Of a DNA stretch of 64,000 nt, positions 11,601 to 24,288 are shown in pieces. A model generated the notes under the pieces. The model searched no databases. It was not told the DNA's origin and saw only the letters and a list, made by a program, of their open reading frames with translations. Source of the stretch: Otatea glauca (Eukaryota > Streptophyta > Magnoliopsida > Poales > Poaceae). Numbering within the stretch: position 1 is the stretch's first letter; the number at the start of each line of letters is the position of its first letter. Position numbers and translations under genes: made by a program. Location: the NCBI GenBank assembly GCA_036346275.1, contig CM070725.1:45942104-46006103 (forward strand), written 5' to 3'.

Positions 11601-12541
11601 CTAGGAAAGAAGGAATCAGAGGACACTGGAGAACGATGGAATGTGCTGGGAATTGGGTTCCCAAGCCAAGAGCAAGCTGCATGTACGTCTTATCTGGTTG
11701 CCTGCCTGCCTCGGCTTGCAAATTAAACCAGAGGGATTAATTGGGAGATTGGGAATGGATTGCACGTCACTGAGACCAAAATGAGGTGACGGGAAAGCCG
11801 ACACGGAGAGGGAGAAACATATATACATACTAGTACATAATACATGCAAATATTGTTCGATCGAGAGCAGCATATATGTGGAATCGAATTCTTGTTATCG
11901 ATCGTAGCTGCTGGTTTCGTCTGCATAAATTCAACGTTGCATAACACTACTACTGTATAGTCGATATTAAAAATCAGATCTAATCGTTAATTTGTTAAAA
12001 GTATTCCTAATACTCTATTATCATAAAAAATATAAATAAATACTAATTAATCTAATTTATTAAATCGAAACGAATGAACTATCAAGATTGAATTTAGTGC
12101 ACCGTAGAAGAGCTTGTCCGTGTTTGCTTTATGTAATTCCAGTGAGGTTTGTGGGAGATGTTGGAGTTCTTGTGGTGGAGGGTCGAGAAGCGAGATACAT
12201 ACACGCAGTACAGCACTACAGCCCATGGCAAGAATAATGGTGGCACACTGGCACTGGCACACCAGCACAGAGATATACACAACTTGCAATCTTACATGCA
12301 TGCACCGATGTACGGGCGACGACGTATATGCGCATTGCAACCGAACGTTCCTGTGCCGTTTTGACATGCGCGATCGATAGATTCGCTTCATTACGTGCGA
12401 CACTGACCTGAATCATATGCGTATTAGATTCTAGTTTACTAGTAGCTATAGTGGCATTGAACGGTGTATATAAATAAGAAGTTTGAACACATCATTACTG
12501 TAAGGTGCAATCATGTTATACTCTGTCATCCTCTGATTTAA
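11601..12541. other. Intergenic spacer upstream of PIN
   Basis: No supported gene; the short open frames on both strands lack family motifs and look like chance. It holds the upstream flank of PIN and an AT-rich repeat at 11947-12110. Confidence 0.55.
11947..12110. repeat. AT-rich dispersed repeat, copy 1
   Basis: It shares a chain of short matches in the same order with 36390-36590: a ta(c/t)tactgtata-like start, aatttattaaa, ctattat, aaaatataaataaatac, and a gaa/atgaac/atttaat end. Probably an old MITE; the termini are not clear. Confidence 0.45.
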
Positions 12542-12543
12542 TA

Positions 12544-12958
12544 CTTCCTCGATCACAAATAGTTGTCGTTTTAGATATCAACATAGTCTTCAAAACATAG
12601 TTTTGATCACTAATTTCTATCATAATATATTTATGAAACGTAATAAAATTATAATATTATGAAAGTATCTTTCGAGACAAATCTATACATATGATTTTCA
12701 TGTGAGCAATGCTTCAATACTTTCCCTCCCAATACAAGTTACACAAATTTTGAAGCAAACGAAGGGGTAAGTAATCATCATCTACCCTTCATTCATGCTT
12801 TAATATTTGTGCAACTGTAACAAAGAAAAGCATAGAAACATCTCTCTTTCCATGTATCCAATTTAAATACTTAAAAAGATATTGATAGTTAAAGTTTTAA
12901 AATTTTAACTGTACGTTTGCCTAAAACAACAACTATGTTTATTTGTGAGCGGATGGAG
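12544..12958. mobile_element. Stowaway-like MITE (415 bp)
   Basis: Flanked by TA on both sides (12542-12543 and 12959-12960). The ends are inverted: cttcctcgatcacaaatag on the left and, on the minus strand, ctccatccgctcacaaata on the right, followed on both sides by tagttgt(c/t)gtttta. This is the Tc1/mariner Stowaway-type terminus. It is longer than usual, and the middle (about 12710-12860) may be a nested insert. Confidence 0.75.
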
Positions 12959-14501
12959 TACTAGCCGGGAGTAGTAGCTAGCTCTAGCTAGCATTGCCTT
13001 CGGATTTTATATGCAGCCAACTTTTGGTGCGGCGCACTATCAGAAATTCAGAATAACCCAGGGCCTACAACTAGGATGGATCTTTCCTACTAAGCGCGAG
13101 GCTTTGTTCACTTTCAGAAGATTGAGCGGGAAAATTAAGAAGACTATTACCCGTCAATTAAATCAGCAGGAAGCTGCTGCCTGCTCCACTGCCGCAGATC
13201 CAGAGACGATTCATCCATTGCGAACCTATGTGCTTGCAATAGGAAGCTTCAGTATATTCTCGGTGCTCATACGAGATCTCCTAGCTAGGCTAATTAACTT
13301 GAGTTGGGCATGCACCATCGCTATATACATGTGTTCAGTGGCATAGTCACGAGAAAAATATAGGGGCTGCACTTCCTTAGATTCACGATGAATGGCCGGT
13401 ACGACATCTTGAAGGTCACTCAAAAATAGTTACAGAACTAAACGGTATCAGAGACACGATGATTAAAACCGATACTTTAGTCCCCATCTGCACACAAAGT
13501 GCCTGCATATATGCCATGCTCAATTTTCCTTCGTCGTAAATCAAGTCGCTGGCAGGCCGGCCGTCCAGTTTGCCTGTTCCTCTACTCTCTCAAGTATCTG
13601 CACGCTATATGTGTATGTCTTAAATATTAATTTCAACTAGCTACCAAGCTAGATACCAGTTCATCTATGATCAAGCTGTGGAGTATCGCGTCAGGGTTGG
13701 GAAAGATGCTGTAATTGTCAGTGGAGTGGATGATGACTTCGTGTACATGCATGTGTGTATAAACCACCTTCAAATCAAGCGCACCAATTAAACCATGGTT
13801 TCAGTATCGGAGAGCACACCAGCTGCATGCCTTCGCAAGGGCAAGTGCTAGCTTCTTTCGGCATCGCTTTTCCTTAAGAGAGAAGCGAAGTCAGCGTTGG
13901 AATATCTTGTCTGAGTGCACAATCAGTCCGACCAATCTCTATCATGCGTTGAGTATATACATAATTGAAACGACGTTTACATCATGTGCCACTGTCATGC
14001 ATGTTCACTGTGTGCCTGCCATCTACCATTTTTCCAGTCCAACGAAACAAAGCTACCATTGGGCCTAAATCCAATCCAAATATGAAGCAATTAGTATCCA
14101 ATTTGATATCAATTGGTACCCACTTGTGATTGGTTCATAAAGTTTTCAAGGACCTTGGAATTTCTCGTGGCTTGACATATAAGCTCTTGTGCGTGTGTGT
14201 GACTGTGTGTGAGAGGGAGAGAGCAGAACGAAAGGAAAATGACAACTGGGCCGACACGAGAAACAGAGGACAAGTAAAGGACGGTTCTACTTCTAGCTAA
14301 ATGGTAAGGAAAAGAAAAAATGTGCAGGTGGCCATGGTTGGAGGTAGCACTGGTGTTCAGTACGTAGTGGTGACTCCTCTTACCGCATTTACCGCACACA
14401 CCACCCTACAAATGCTACTCGATCGCAGTTGGTGGCAAACACAAAAATTCGGTAGGTAAAGAAAGAAGAAAGCGCACTTCAACGTCACCGTTAAATTAGT
14501 A

Positions 14502-14756
14502 CCCACTCCGTTGATTTTTATAAGGCATGGTTTGATTTGGTGTAATTTTTAAAGTTAAACTTTAATCGGTAATTTTTTTATAATGCTTTGTTCATAGCTA
14601 CAAAATCATAAATATAGAAAAATGCTTTTAAATATAAATCTAATAATATCACTTTTGTGTCATATAATTTATGTATTATTAGACTAATTGTTGATCAAAT
14701 TTTATAAACTTAAAATCTTGAAATACGTGAGTACCTTGTAAAATAAATAAGGGGAG
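14502..14756. mobile_element. Stowaway-like MITE (255 bp)
   Basis: TA duplications at 14500-14501 and 14757-14758. It starts cccactccgttgatttttat and ends ccttgtaaaataaataagggg plus ag, an imperfect inverted repeat of Stowaway type. AT-rich and non-coding. Confidence 0.75.
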
Positions 14757-15075
14757 TACTAATTAAGACGGCCCGCTTATCAGCCGTGGGCACTACCACA
14801 CGATGGAGCTGAGCTGCTCCACCGTTCTGGCTATTCAAGGTGACAAGGACTTGAACAGCAGTACTAACCAAGTGCATACCTCCCTTCTCCAAAGAAAGAT
14901 TCTGTCGTTTTGTTGATCGAATGCAACTCCGGAATAATCACCTCCATGACTGAAATGAATTTGTATCTTTTGTTTGCTCCATGATACGCTTCTTCTCCCA
15001 ATGCACTGTAGCCAGGCGTTGACGCTTCACTGAAATCCAACAAGAACCGCATAAGAGAGAAGGCCTTGGAAGTTA

Positions 15076-15360
15076 CTCTCTCTATCTTAAAAATATAAGG
15101 TGTATTTTAATTTTGCACAAAAATGAAGGTTACGTAAAAATTGATAAAATTATAAGAGAAAATGACTTAAATGCTCTCACTTAATTGTTTTGGAAGATGA
15201 GAGATAATACTTTGTATGGGTAATAATGGATAAATACATATGGTTGAGAGAAAATAAATAGGGATATAGAAAGAAATGCCTCATTAAATCTACATGCAAA
15301 TTTTATATTTATAGACAAAGTCATTCAAAAAATAAACCTTATAAATTTGGACGGAGAGAG
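15076..15360. mobile_element. Stowaway MITE, family M1 copy 1 (285 bp)
   Basis: TA at 15074-15075 and 15361-15362. The left end reads ctctctctatcttaaaaata then taagg; the right end reads ccttataaatttggacggag then agag. Inside are marker strings agagaaaatgactta and catatggttgagagaaaataaatag. A close second copy is at 40150-40419 and a decayed one at about 35600-35793. Confidence 0.85.
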
Positions 15361-16020
15361 TATATATTAATTAGAGGACATCAGGACTCTGAAGGGCACA
15401 TTTAGGTTAATGTCAGCTATCCAATCTGAATCTTCGTAGCAAATCCAAAGCTGATACGAACCTCCAAGCTGAATTTGTACCCTTTGGATCCCTTGATTGC
15501 CTGAAGCGTGTGGCTCAGGCACTGGTCCCCTAGGTGATCGCATAGCTTGCTCTCGCCTAGCTGTTTATGACGATTTATCTTAACTAGTTACTTAGCCCAT
15601 CTAATCGGTAATTAGACGTTAGTCATGGCACCTGGTGCCTTGGTGAACACTGGGCTCATAGTAGATATGGCCAATTAGGTTGGGCTAAACGGGTATGCCT
15701 GAGACACGCCACTAATGACACGACTCAAGCACAGTTCGGCCTAGCCGTAAACGGGTCGTACCAACATGGTACGTGAGCCCGTGTCGTGCTTGGGTCGGCA
15801 TCTCGTATGGCTGGCCGGCACGGCACGACCCGTTTAGTTTGAAAAATATCTGTTTTATAACCGTTGGAGGCTTTAAAAAATAAAAAAAATTGAAAAAAAT
15901 TCTGAAAACCCCCAAAAAAATTTCTATAAATAGTTGGCTATCCCTTCATTTCCACACCAGTAAAGTTACATTCTCTTCTCTTCATTCTCTTGTGAAAACT
16001 CTTTTGCTCTTGGTGGTAAT

Positions 16021-18234
16021 TTGGCAAAATTCAAAATAGTTTTGCCAAAAAATCCGAAATTCGGCTTCCGGCTTCTGTCAAGAAATCAAGGTAATAATTG
16101 TGATTTATTTTTTCATTTTGTTAGTATTTTAAATCATATTTTAGTACTAATAGCGTATTTATTTCTTGCAGCTTTATTTAACGAGGATTTCCGTCCTTCC
16201 CGGCTTCTGATTTCGAGATTTCACCCGAGAAGCTTCTTGCATCCTATGAAGCTTAAGAAGCTGCAGCACCTTACCATCCTCAGGCTCTACAAGTGGTACT
16301 GCATCGGCAAGCACCGGGGCGAAAAGATCAAGACGCAGTACATCGGGAGTCTGAGAAAATTTTGAGCAGATTTTTGAGACATCAGATGCGTTCAGAGCAG
16401 GTATACTATTTGTAAATATTGTAAGAATAAATTAATTGCGAATCTACAGGTAGAACGGACACTTGAAGAGGCATGCTAACAGCACTAAAAAAAGCGGGGT
16501 GGCTTTGAGACAGACGCAGCTGCAGTACAACCCCGATGGTACGATACGTAACTGGGACTACAATCCCGAGGTAGCTCGTGAATCTATTTGTCGTTTAATC
16601 GCTTCTCAAGATCTTCCTTTAAACTTTGGTGAGTCACTTGCATTTGAAAACTATATTAGGACCGTTAATAATCCTATGCTTTTTACAGTTTTTAGAAAGA
16701 CAACAACTAAAGATTTGATTAAATACTATAATAATTGTCATAATAAGCTAAAAGAGTAATTTAGTACCTGTACTTTTTTCTGTGTCTTTGACTTCTGACA
16801 TATGAAGTAGTAGAGCTAAAGAGGATTACCTTAGTGTAGTTGCTCATTATGTAAACAATAAGTGGCAACTAGAGAAGAGAATTATAGGATTTAAATTAAT
16901 TGATGTAGCACACACTGGTGAAAATATTGCTGATTGTATTGTAAAAGTTGTGAAAGATTTTGGTCTTACTGATAAGATTTTTGCAATAATATTAGATAAT
17001 GCTTCAGCAAATACTTTTGCCATGAACATTCTTACTTCGCTTTTTAATTCGTATGCCGAATCTTTCTTATTACATCAACGTTGTGCCTGCCATATTATTA
17101 ATCTTATAGTTAAATCTGGTTTGAAGAGGTTAGACCAGTACATTGAACCTTTTCACACTGCAATATCTTTCTTAAATAATTCTAATCAATGAGTAGCAGC
17201 GTATAAGACTTATTGTATTGTAATGGATGTGTGTCTGCATAAGTTTGGTTTGGATATGCTTGTTAGATGGAACTCTACTTATTTGATGCTTAAGTTTCTC
17301 ATACCCTATCAAAGCATATTTTCTGTTTTTATTAACACACACTATCGTAAACAGGATGGTCAACTGCTACTCACAGAGCAACATTGGTATATTGCTAAAT
17401 ACTTGCTGTCATTTTTAGAACTTTTTTATGATTCCACTGTTGTTTTATACGGAGTTTATTACTCGACCTCTCCTTTAATTGTGTATCCTATTTTAGAAAT
17501 TGCTACCCACTTAAGGAGCCACGAAAATGATAATATCTTGCGTGAATCTGTTTATGCTATGAAAACTAAATTTTTGAAATATTGGCAAGAAATTCCTATG
17601 TTATATGCATTTGCATTTATTTTAGATCGTAGAGCTAAAGTTTGAGGATTTTCTAATGTTCTTTCACTTCTAAGTGATGCGGTAGGTATTGATTATTCTA
17701 ATTATTTTTCAAATATCCGTTCTAACTTATCTCAAATTTATGCTAAGTATGATCAGAAGTATGCTGGAGTTTGCATGCAGTGACCTCCACCAACACTCAC
17801 AATAGGTAAGAAGAAAACTGCGTGGGGAAAGATTCCTAAAGCAGTTTGACTACAACAACGTCAAGTGCGAACACAACAAGTGGTGGGGAGCTAGCTACCT
17901 ATGTCAACATCAACACTGTCAACTACCAAGAGCAATAAGAGGAGAACTTCAGCATTTTGCAGTGGTTGCACGAGCACAAGGTAACATACCCGGTGCTTTT
18001 CATATTAGCAAGGGATGTGTTAACAGTTCCTGTCTCCACGGTTTCTTCGGAGTCTACTTTCAGTCTATCCGAATGAATAATCGAGGAGAGAAGAACAAAT
18101 ATGACAAGTGAGATGGTGAAAATACTTCTCACTTGAAAGATTGGGAACAAGCTGATCAAAGAGCTCAACATACTACAGAAAATGTTGAGCTGGCGAAGAC
18201 GTTTGAAAATCTTTATCTAGATAATCAGAAATAA
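16021..18234 (+). pseudogene. hAT transposase relic (hAT-2)
   Basis: Plus-strand fragments in the order of a RICESLEEPER-like transposase: a probable 5' intron at 16091-16171 (gtaata...ttgcag); a BED-finger remnant with GHLKRHANSTKKS near 16465; a block with NPDGTIRNWDYNPEVARESICRL read in pieces (16463-16759); a core with DLDMLVRWNSTYLMLKF-like residues (GLDMLVRWNSTYLM at 17250-17290) and KFLKYWQEIPMLYAFAFILD (about 17570-17630); and a decayed dimerisation domain ending NLYLDNQK at 18234. In-frame stops at 16757 and 17643 and frame changes break it. It is close in sequence to the hAT-3 transposase. Confidence 0.85.
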
Positions 18235-18280
18235 TAATTGTAATCTTCATTTTTTTTCCTGTATCACTAAGCTATAGGTT

Positions 18281-18348
18281 GTACTCTTTTTTCTTTGCCA
18301 AGGTTTTCTCATGTTAAGTTTTTACTTAGCAAAGTTTTTAACGAGGCA
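18281..18348 (+). promoter_or_regulatory. 3'-end stem-loop module of hAT-2
   Basis: gtactctttttt, arm ctttgccaag (18293-18302), T-rich loop, arm cttagcaaag (18325-18334; one mismatch), then tttttaacgaggca. An aataaa follows within about 20 bp. Same module as in hAT-1, hAT-3 and Copia-1. Confidence 0.75.
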
Positions 18349-18692
18349 ACCAAACATCAATAAAGCTCATTGTTTAGTTTTAATTATTTGTCTCATTTTA
18401 GAATTTATTTCATATTTTAGCTTTTTCTTAATTTACATATATCTTTTAAAAGTTTTCCTAATTATTCTAAATTTTCCCGATTTTTTTCTGAATTTTTCAT
18501 ATTTTTCTGTATTTTTTTCATACTTTTTCTGGTTCTTTTTAATTTTATTGCGCTAACGGGCCGCCCTGACTTGTTTAGACCCGTCGGATCCGTACCGACA
18601 CAACAGACCGTGCTTAGGCCGACAAGGCACGACCCGTTTAATAGTTGGGCCGAAACGGGTCGTGCTTCCGTTTGGCCCACACTAGCTCACGG

Positions 18693-19052
18693 ACACAACA
18701 CAAGAGTACAAATCAAACGACAGCAGAAGCAAAGGCATTTGTTGATGGGCTAGTTACCCTCCAATGGGCCATAAAAACCTGGTTACTGTGGCTTTGAGGC
18801 CCAGCCCGGCCTACTTACGGCTCTGGTTTGTCTTAACACCGAGGCAGCGACCGCGCCGGACTTCTTCTTGCAGCACAAGAAGAGAACGACTCCGGCGGCG
18901 TCTCCGCCTTATAGGCGAAGCCGCCTCCTCCTCATTGCGCTTCCTATCCAAGAGCAGAAAGAAGAAGAAAGAGCAGCGCGGAGACATCAGAAGGGACGAG
19001 AGAGAGAGAGAGAGAGAGAGTGAATCGCGATCCTTCTCTCTGAGCGGAGGCG
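18693..19052 (+). promoter_or_regulatory. Promoter and 5' leader of the proteasome beta-1 gene
   Basis: The whole upstream region is only 360 bp because hAT-2 ends at 18684. It contains three TGGGCY (site II) motifs: tgggct 18746-18751, tgggcc 18765-18770 and, inverted, ggccca 18798-18803. Site II motifs are common in plant housekeeping promoters. The leader carries a (GA)n run at 18998-19020. The start codon context is ggcgatggcg. Confidence 0.6.
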
Positions 19053-21044
19053 ATGGCGAGGTTCGATCCGTACGAGAACAACGGCGGCACGTGCGTGGCC
19101 ATTGCGGGGGCCGACTACTGCGTCGTCGCCGCCGACACGCGCCTCTCCGTGGGATACAGCATCCTCAGCCGCGACCACTCCAAGATCGCCAGCCTGTATG
19201 TTTCCTTCCAACCCTCTCTCTGTCCCATGTATGATTGTTGATTGGAGGAGAGATTGGGTGCGGATTGGCGAGATCCTAATCCCACTGCTTGGTTTTGGTT
19301 GCCCTGTGTCTGTGTTTTAAGAAGGGCGCTACGGTTAGTGCTGTAATAATCCTTGCGTACGGATGGAGTGTGATTCTTAGCTGGCTGGGAGGTAAATTAG
19401 TGAGTTTATTTATGCAGTGCTTACTGTTTGGGAATCAGTGGTTCTATATGTTCTGCGACATATGTTACACAGCTCGGTGAGAAATTGCAAAGACTGATCA
19501 TGCTCTGTTGCTGAAATCTTGCCTACTGCGCGGAAAAAATGAGCTAGTGCTAGTGATGAATTGAAGATCCATTTTGTGTAGTTGAAACCGTATAAAATGC
19601 TAGAAATAAACGGGACGTTTCACCTGATAAAAAAATTAGTCCAAATCCTTTATCCTATGATCTACGAGTTTGCAAGTAACTGTTGTAAACAGAAGTAGGT
19701 CTGTTGGAACTTGGACCCAACATAGTGAGTTTTATCATTTTTTTATGCAAACATTGAGCCAACCTGCCTATTCTAATTAATCTGAAAGCTTGCTTTATTG
19801 TTGAATGATTGTGCTATTGTTGTTTTCTCTTCTCCCCTTCAATTAGGGCGGACAAATGTGTTTTGGCCTCATCTGGATTTCAAGGCGATATCAAAGCTTT
19901 GCAGAAGAACCTGGCTGCAAAGGAATTGGTAAGTCTAATAACTGAGTGAGCTCTCAAACCATCTATTAACCCTCTTTCAATGAACTTATTGTGATATTCC
20001 AATAAATTATCCGGCGATTGTGATCCAATGTTCTGTTTTTATATTAACTTCAACCACCATGAGGTTTGAAGATTGTTTGTTCTTACATGGTCCACTATTC
20101 AGTTTAATGTGGGTTTGCAGACTGTACGAGTAACATTTATGTAATCCTGAATCATAACAGTACAAGTTTATGGTGTGTTGACATTTCTGGGTTTTTAGGT
20201 CTATGAGCACAACCATAACAAGAAGATGAGCTGCCCTGCGATGGCGCAATTACTGTCAAACACTCTCTACTATAAAAGATTCTTCCCATACTATGCTTTC
20301 AATGTGTTGGGTGGACTGGACAGCCAAGGTATTGTTCAGGTTACTTCTTTTTTACATTGATCGCTCAGTATGATCACGCCTCTGAGCATTTCTTCTCCTT
20401 CACAGGTAAAGGCTGTGTCTTCACATACGATGCTGTTGGCTCATATGAGCGTACTGGTTATAGTGCTCAGGGAACAGGTTCAGCGTTAATGATGCCTGTT
20501 CTAGACAATCAGTTGAAATCACCTAGTCCTCTACTACTGCCAGCTCGGGTAAGTTATATATAACTCCAGTGTTAATAAATGGTTGGCACACTAGACGTAT
20601 TTTTTGGTTTAATCCTCTTCTGAGATGTTTTGTTAGCCCTGCAGTGGCCAATTGTAGTTGATAATGATTGGCTCTTTAGAAGCAAATAGTTATATATGAA
20701 AATGAAATAACAAAATAACCTTTTGCTGTGATTTGCAATATATAATTCTTTTCATGTATCAGAACTCTAATGCCATGCTAATTATGCAGGATGCAGTGAC
20801 GCCCTTGTCTGAATCGGATGCAGTTGATCTGGTGAAGGACGTCTTTGCATCAGCCACAGAGCGAGATATATACACTGTATGCTGCTTTGTTGACCCTTAG
20901 ATGCTCAATGATTACTATTGACTAATTAAATATTCTGACCCAAATACTATTGCTCCATGAATTTTACAGGGAGATAGATTGGAAATTGTAGTCATCAACA
21001 GCTCCGGCGCCCACCGTGAGTGCATTGATTTAAGGAAGGATTAG
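19053..21044 (+). CDS. PBF1: 20S proteasome subunit beta type-1 (beta-6), 6 exons
   Basis: Exons 19053-19195, 19847-19928, 20199-20328, 20406-20548, 20790-20876 and 20970-21044; all introns are GT-AG, the phases join and the product is 219 residues, the expected length. It begins MARFDPYENNGGTCVAIAG and continues with DYCVVAADTRLSVGYSILSRD, CVLASSGFQGDIKALQK, KMSCPAMAQLLSNTLYYKRF, FPYYAFNVLGGLD, GCVFTYDAVGSYERTGYSAQ, DNQLKSPSPLLLPAR and SATERDIYTGDRLEIVVI, matching plant PBF1 throughout. In the 20S core this is the non-catalytic beta-6 position of the beta ring; the Thr of GGTCVA is conserved but the subunit is not one of the three active ones. It acts in cytosol and nucleus in ubiquitin-dependent protein turnover. 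The gene appears intact and probably constitutive. Confidence 0.95.
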
Positions 21045-23561
21045 TGCGGGATGCCTGTGAAACAACATTACCATCACAACAAAATATCACTTGCTATCAC
21101 AGGCCTCCCCCAGAAGCGGAATGATACGATTTTTTCCCCTTCTGTCAGATGATTTGAATTCCTGTTTGTTCACTGTTGCAAGAGTGACTATACAATACAT
21201 TGTATTTTATCCTTATCTGGTATACTTACTAAGTACCTTTGCGAATTGTTTACAGAATCACTCCTAACCTAAATTCAGCTAATTTGTCAAACTTATGCAG
21301 CAGAAAACAATCAGGAGACGACATAATTGACCTTGCTCTTTTGAAAAGATAGAGAAAGAACAAACTACATATAAGATTGGAGTCAAGGCTTCAACAAGCC
21401 AAGCTCAACACTTATTTTGTCTCCTTTTTCTTAACCTAAACGAATTATCATCTATCTAATAGAAAAATCATCGAAAGAGCTTTACGGTTAACATAGTTCT
21501 AACTAGTAAATCAATCAGTTGTTGTGCTTGCAATGTAATCTCACCAGCTAATAGGGCTTGATTTTTTAGTTCCTTGCTACTCTATGCCAACTGCCTAGCT
21601 GCTCTGGTGGCAAATCAATCAAGAAAACAGTGCGCCCCAAAATCCATCCAATTGCCAAAATTTCCTAAACGCAAAATGAATCTGCAGCCTCCAATCAGGA
21701 TGGAGGAACAACACCCATGGTGACTGCATTGAAGATTTGCATGTACTCCAACAATGCCAACCAAGACGGCTTCCTCAGCTTTGCCACCTCCAGTGACCCA
21801 GAGGTGCGCGGCCCTGTGCGACAGCATCTGCGCCATGACGGCAGCGAGCGAGCTCGTAGTCTTGCAGGTCAGCACCACGCTCTTAACTCGTCCGGTTGCT
21901 CGCCACCATCTGGCTGGCAATGGTCGCCGAGAACCCAATTCTCCGGCTGCTGAAACCCGTAGAACTTGGAAAAGGCACAATGTCATTCTCTTCTTGTCGT
22001 GTTTGACGAGATCAAACCTTTTCTTAATTTGACATTCTAAAATTATACTTTTATAATATCATAATTTTATCCCTACATTTTAATATAGAGTTATAAAGAG
22101 TAAGAGTTGAAGTTACATCTCAAAGACCGTAATAAACTTGCTCACTAATTTTTTTAAAGATGCTTTGCCCCTAACGGCCTAACTCTGGAATCAACCACGG
22201 TACCTCCATTCGACATTTTTTTTACAGAGGTCCTTAGGAAGTACTCCATAGAGTTACAAGAGAGTCCCTAGAACATTCTAGAACATCAAAGCACCAAAGG
22301 GTGAAGAAGAAGAACAATTAGGTCATCGACGAACACTAGCACAGTAGCTGTACTGCAACAAAATTAGCTGCGCTCGACGCCGTGTACTGACTGCATCGGG
22401 CCTCTTCTACTTCTTCGGTTGTGTTGATTAACGTTGAAGGTTGAACGAGAGAATGGTTGTAAACATGGATCGTCAACGTCCATGTAACGCATCAGAAATC
22501 TACACCAACATTCTTGTCGTCGACAAGGACCTTCGCTGATTGTATTGTCTGCCTAGTTGTTCACGATGCAAGGAATGGATTTGCTCTTTCTCTTGTCCAT
22601 AATACTCCCTCTATTAAAGATGGGAGACTTCCCGGCCTGTGGTGCATTTGAGCCGAGAGGGAGCTGGCTCGGCTCACGGCTCGAACCGGGCCGCGATTTT
22701 TTTTTTTGTTGAGTCTTTTTTCAAAAAAAAATTATATTTAGATCTTTTTTTGGAAAAAATATTATAGTTAGGTCCTTCTTTTGGGAAAGAAAAAATATAT
22801 TACACTTATATTCTTTTTGCGTTTTTAAGCCTTGCGCTCAGGTCCTTCTTCGGAAAATTAAAATTATGTTTAGATCCTTTTTCGGGAAAAAACACGGTTA
22901 GATCTTTTTATGAAAATATATATATATACTACGTTTAGGTCCTTTTTTCAGTTTTTTTTAGCGTTCTGTTTATGTCCTTTTTGAAAAAAAAAACCTGTTC
23001 AGGTCCTTTTCTGCCAAATAAACGCGAAAAAATGCGATTACGTTTGTATCCTTTCAGCCGTTTCGCGTGTTTCCTCGATTTTCTCGCGTGGGAAGCGGCA
23101 ATCGCAAAAAAAAAACCCGTTTAGGTCCTTTTCCGCCGAATAAATGCGAAAAAAACGCGATTACGTTTGTATCCTTTCAACCGTTTCGCGTGTTTCCTCG
23201 ATTTTCTCGCGTGGGAAGCGGCAATCGCACGTTTTCTCGATTTTCTCGTGTAGGGAGCGACGGTCGCGACGTGGCACGCCGCAGTCAATTATTTAGTTTT
23301 CCTTAGAGGAGAAGCAGCAGGATATGTGAGTAATTATCTCGATCTTTGTCTCTCTCAGGAATCTTACGGTGTTCCTCAAATTTTGATACGGTTCAATATG
23401 AGGGTTTCGAATTTTGTTTTATTTTTTTCTACGCCCACCGAAATTTGAATTTTGGATAATTTTTTACCAAAATTAAAAAAAAAATGGATAAAATTTGAAT
23501 GAACTCACCGAAATATAAAGAACCGAATTTCATCGAAATTCGAAACCCTGTTTAATACAAG
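21045..23561. other. Intergenic spacer downstream of PBF1
   Basis: It holds the 3' flank of PBF1, then spacer. The stretch 21683-21990 is open in two plus frames and one minus frame, but none shows a domain I recognise, so I do not call a gene. 22690-23260 is built of degenerate aggtcctttt units. Confidence 0.55.
22690..23260. repeat. Degenerate tandem repeat with a 122-bp direct duplication
   Basis: Units starting (t)taggtccttttt recur about every 50-120 bp. The last two are near-identical 122-bp copies starting at aggtcc 23001 and aggtcc 23123, both with acgtttgtatcctttca, cgtttcgcgtgtttcctcga and gcgtgggaagcggcaatcgc. Non-coding. Confidence 0.75.
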
Positions 23562-24288
23562 CTTGCATATAGAGCTGTCCATATGGGCGGGCCCGCCGTG
23601 CGCCACGGCCCGTTCGTCGTGGCACGGCCACGCGACGCAAGACGGCAAGCACGGCGGGCGGCGGCGGCAGGCCGCACGAGGCCGTGCGTGGGCGGGCGCC
23701 GCCGCCATGAGCCAAACGCGCCGCAAGACGCAGCCGCGGCACGCACGACAGTGAGGACCGGCCGGCCCGGCACCTGCATGGGCCAAAGGCACGGCCAAGA
23801 CGACACGCACGCGAGGAGAGGCGTCCGCACGCGGTGGGAGGAGGAGAGGCGGGCACACGCAGACAATGGGCGGCCACGCGACCCGTTGCTCGCCGCCGTG
23901 CCGACCGTTGCGCGCGGTAGTCTTGGCGGCCGGCACGAACGCGGTCCGTTTTTCCGATTTTCCGACCGCTTTATAGCCGTTAGGGGTTAAAAATTGATAA
24001 AAATTGAAAAACGGCAAAAATTCAATTTTTCCTATAAATAGGAGGACCCTCTCCTCATACAAAGACCCATTCACTCATCATCTTCTCTAATCTGTATTGA
24101 TCATCTTGTGAAAATTGTGATACTGTTTGTAGTTATTTAGCAAAATTCGGAGAAATTTTGCTAAAATTTCAGAGAAATTCAAACTCGAGCTTTCGGTAAC
24201 ACAAGAGGTTTGTCATACTGAATTTTGCTAATTGTATTGTTTTTATTATTTTTACTAATATTCGAAATATTCATTTGCAGTTTTTTGC

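Larger units (their letters stand above)
12961..15653. other. Intergenic spacer with two MITEs
   Basis: Apart from the MITEs at 14502-14756 and 15076-15360, I see no gene. An open frame at 13011-13346 has no recognisable domain. 14190-14225 is GT/GA-rich simple sequence. Confidence 0.55.
15662..18684 (+). mobile_element. hAT DNA transposon hAT-2, complete but decayed (3.0 kb)
   Basis: The left end starts tagatatggccaa; the right end, on the minus strand, starts tagtgtgggccaa. The flanks are gctcatag (15654-15661) and gctcacgg (18685-18692), an 8-bp duplication with two mismatches, so this insertion is older than hAT-1 or hAT-3. The subterminal zones contain repeated cggcacgacccgttta-type units in both orientations (about 15720-15840 and 18550-18665). 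The transposase relic is on the plus strand. Confidence 0.85.

Noticed and set aside
21615..22032. Overlapping frames on both strands downstream of PBF1
   Set aside because: No recognisable domain, no splice context, and both strands open equally.
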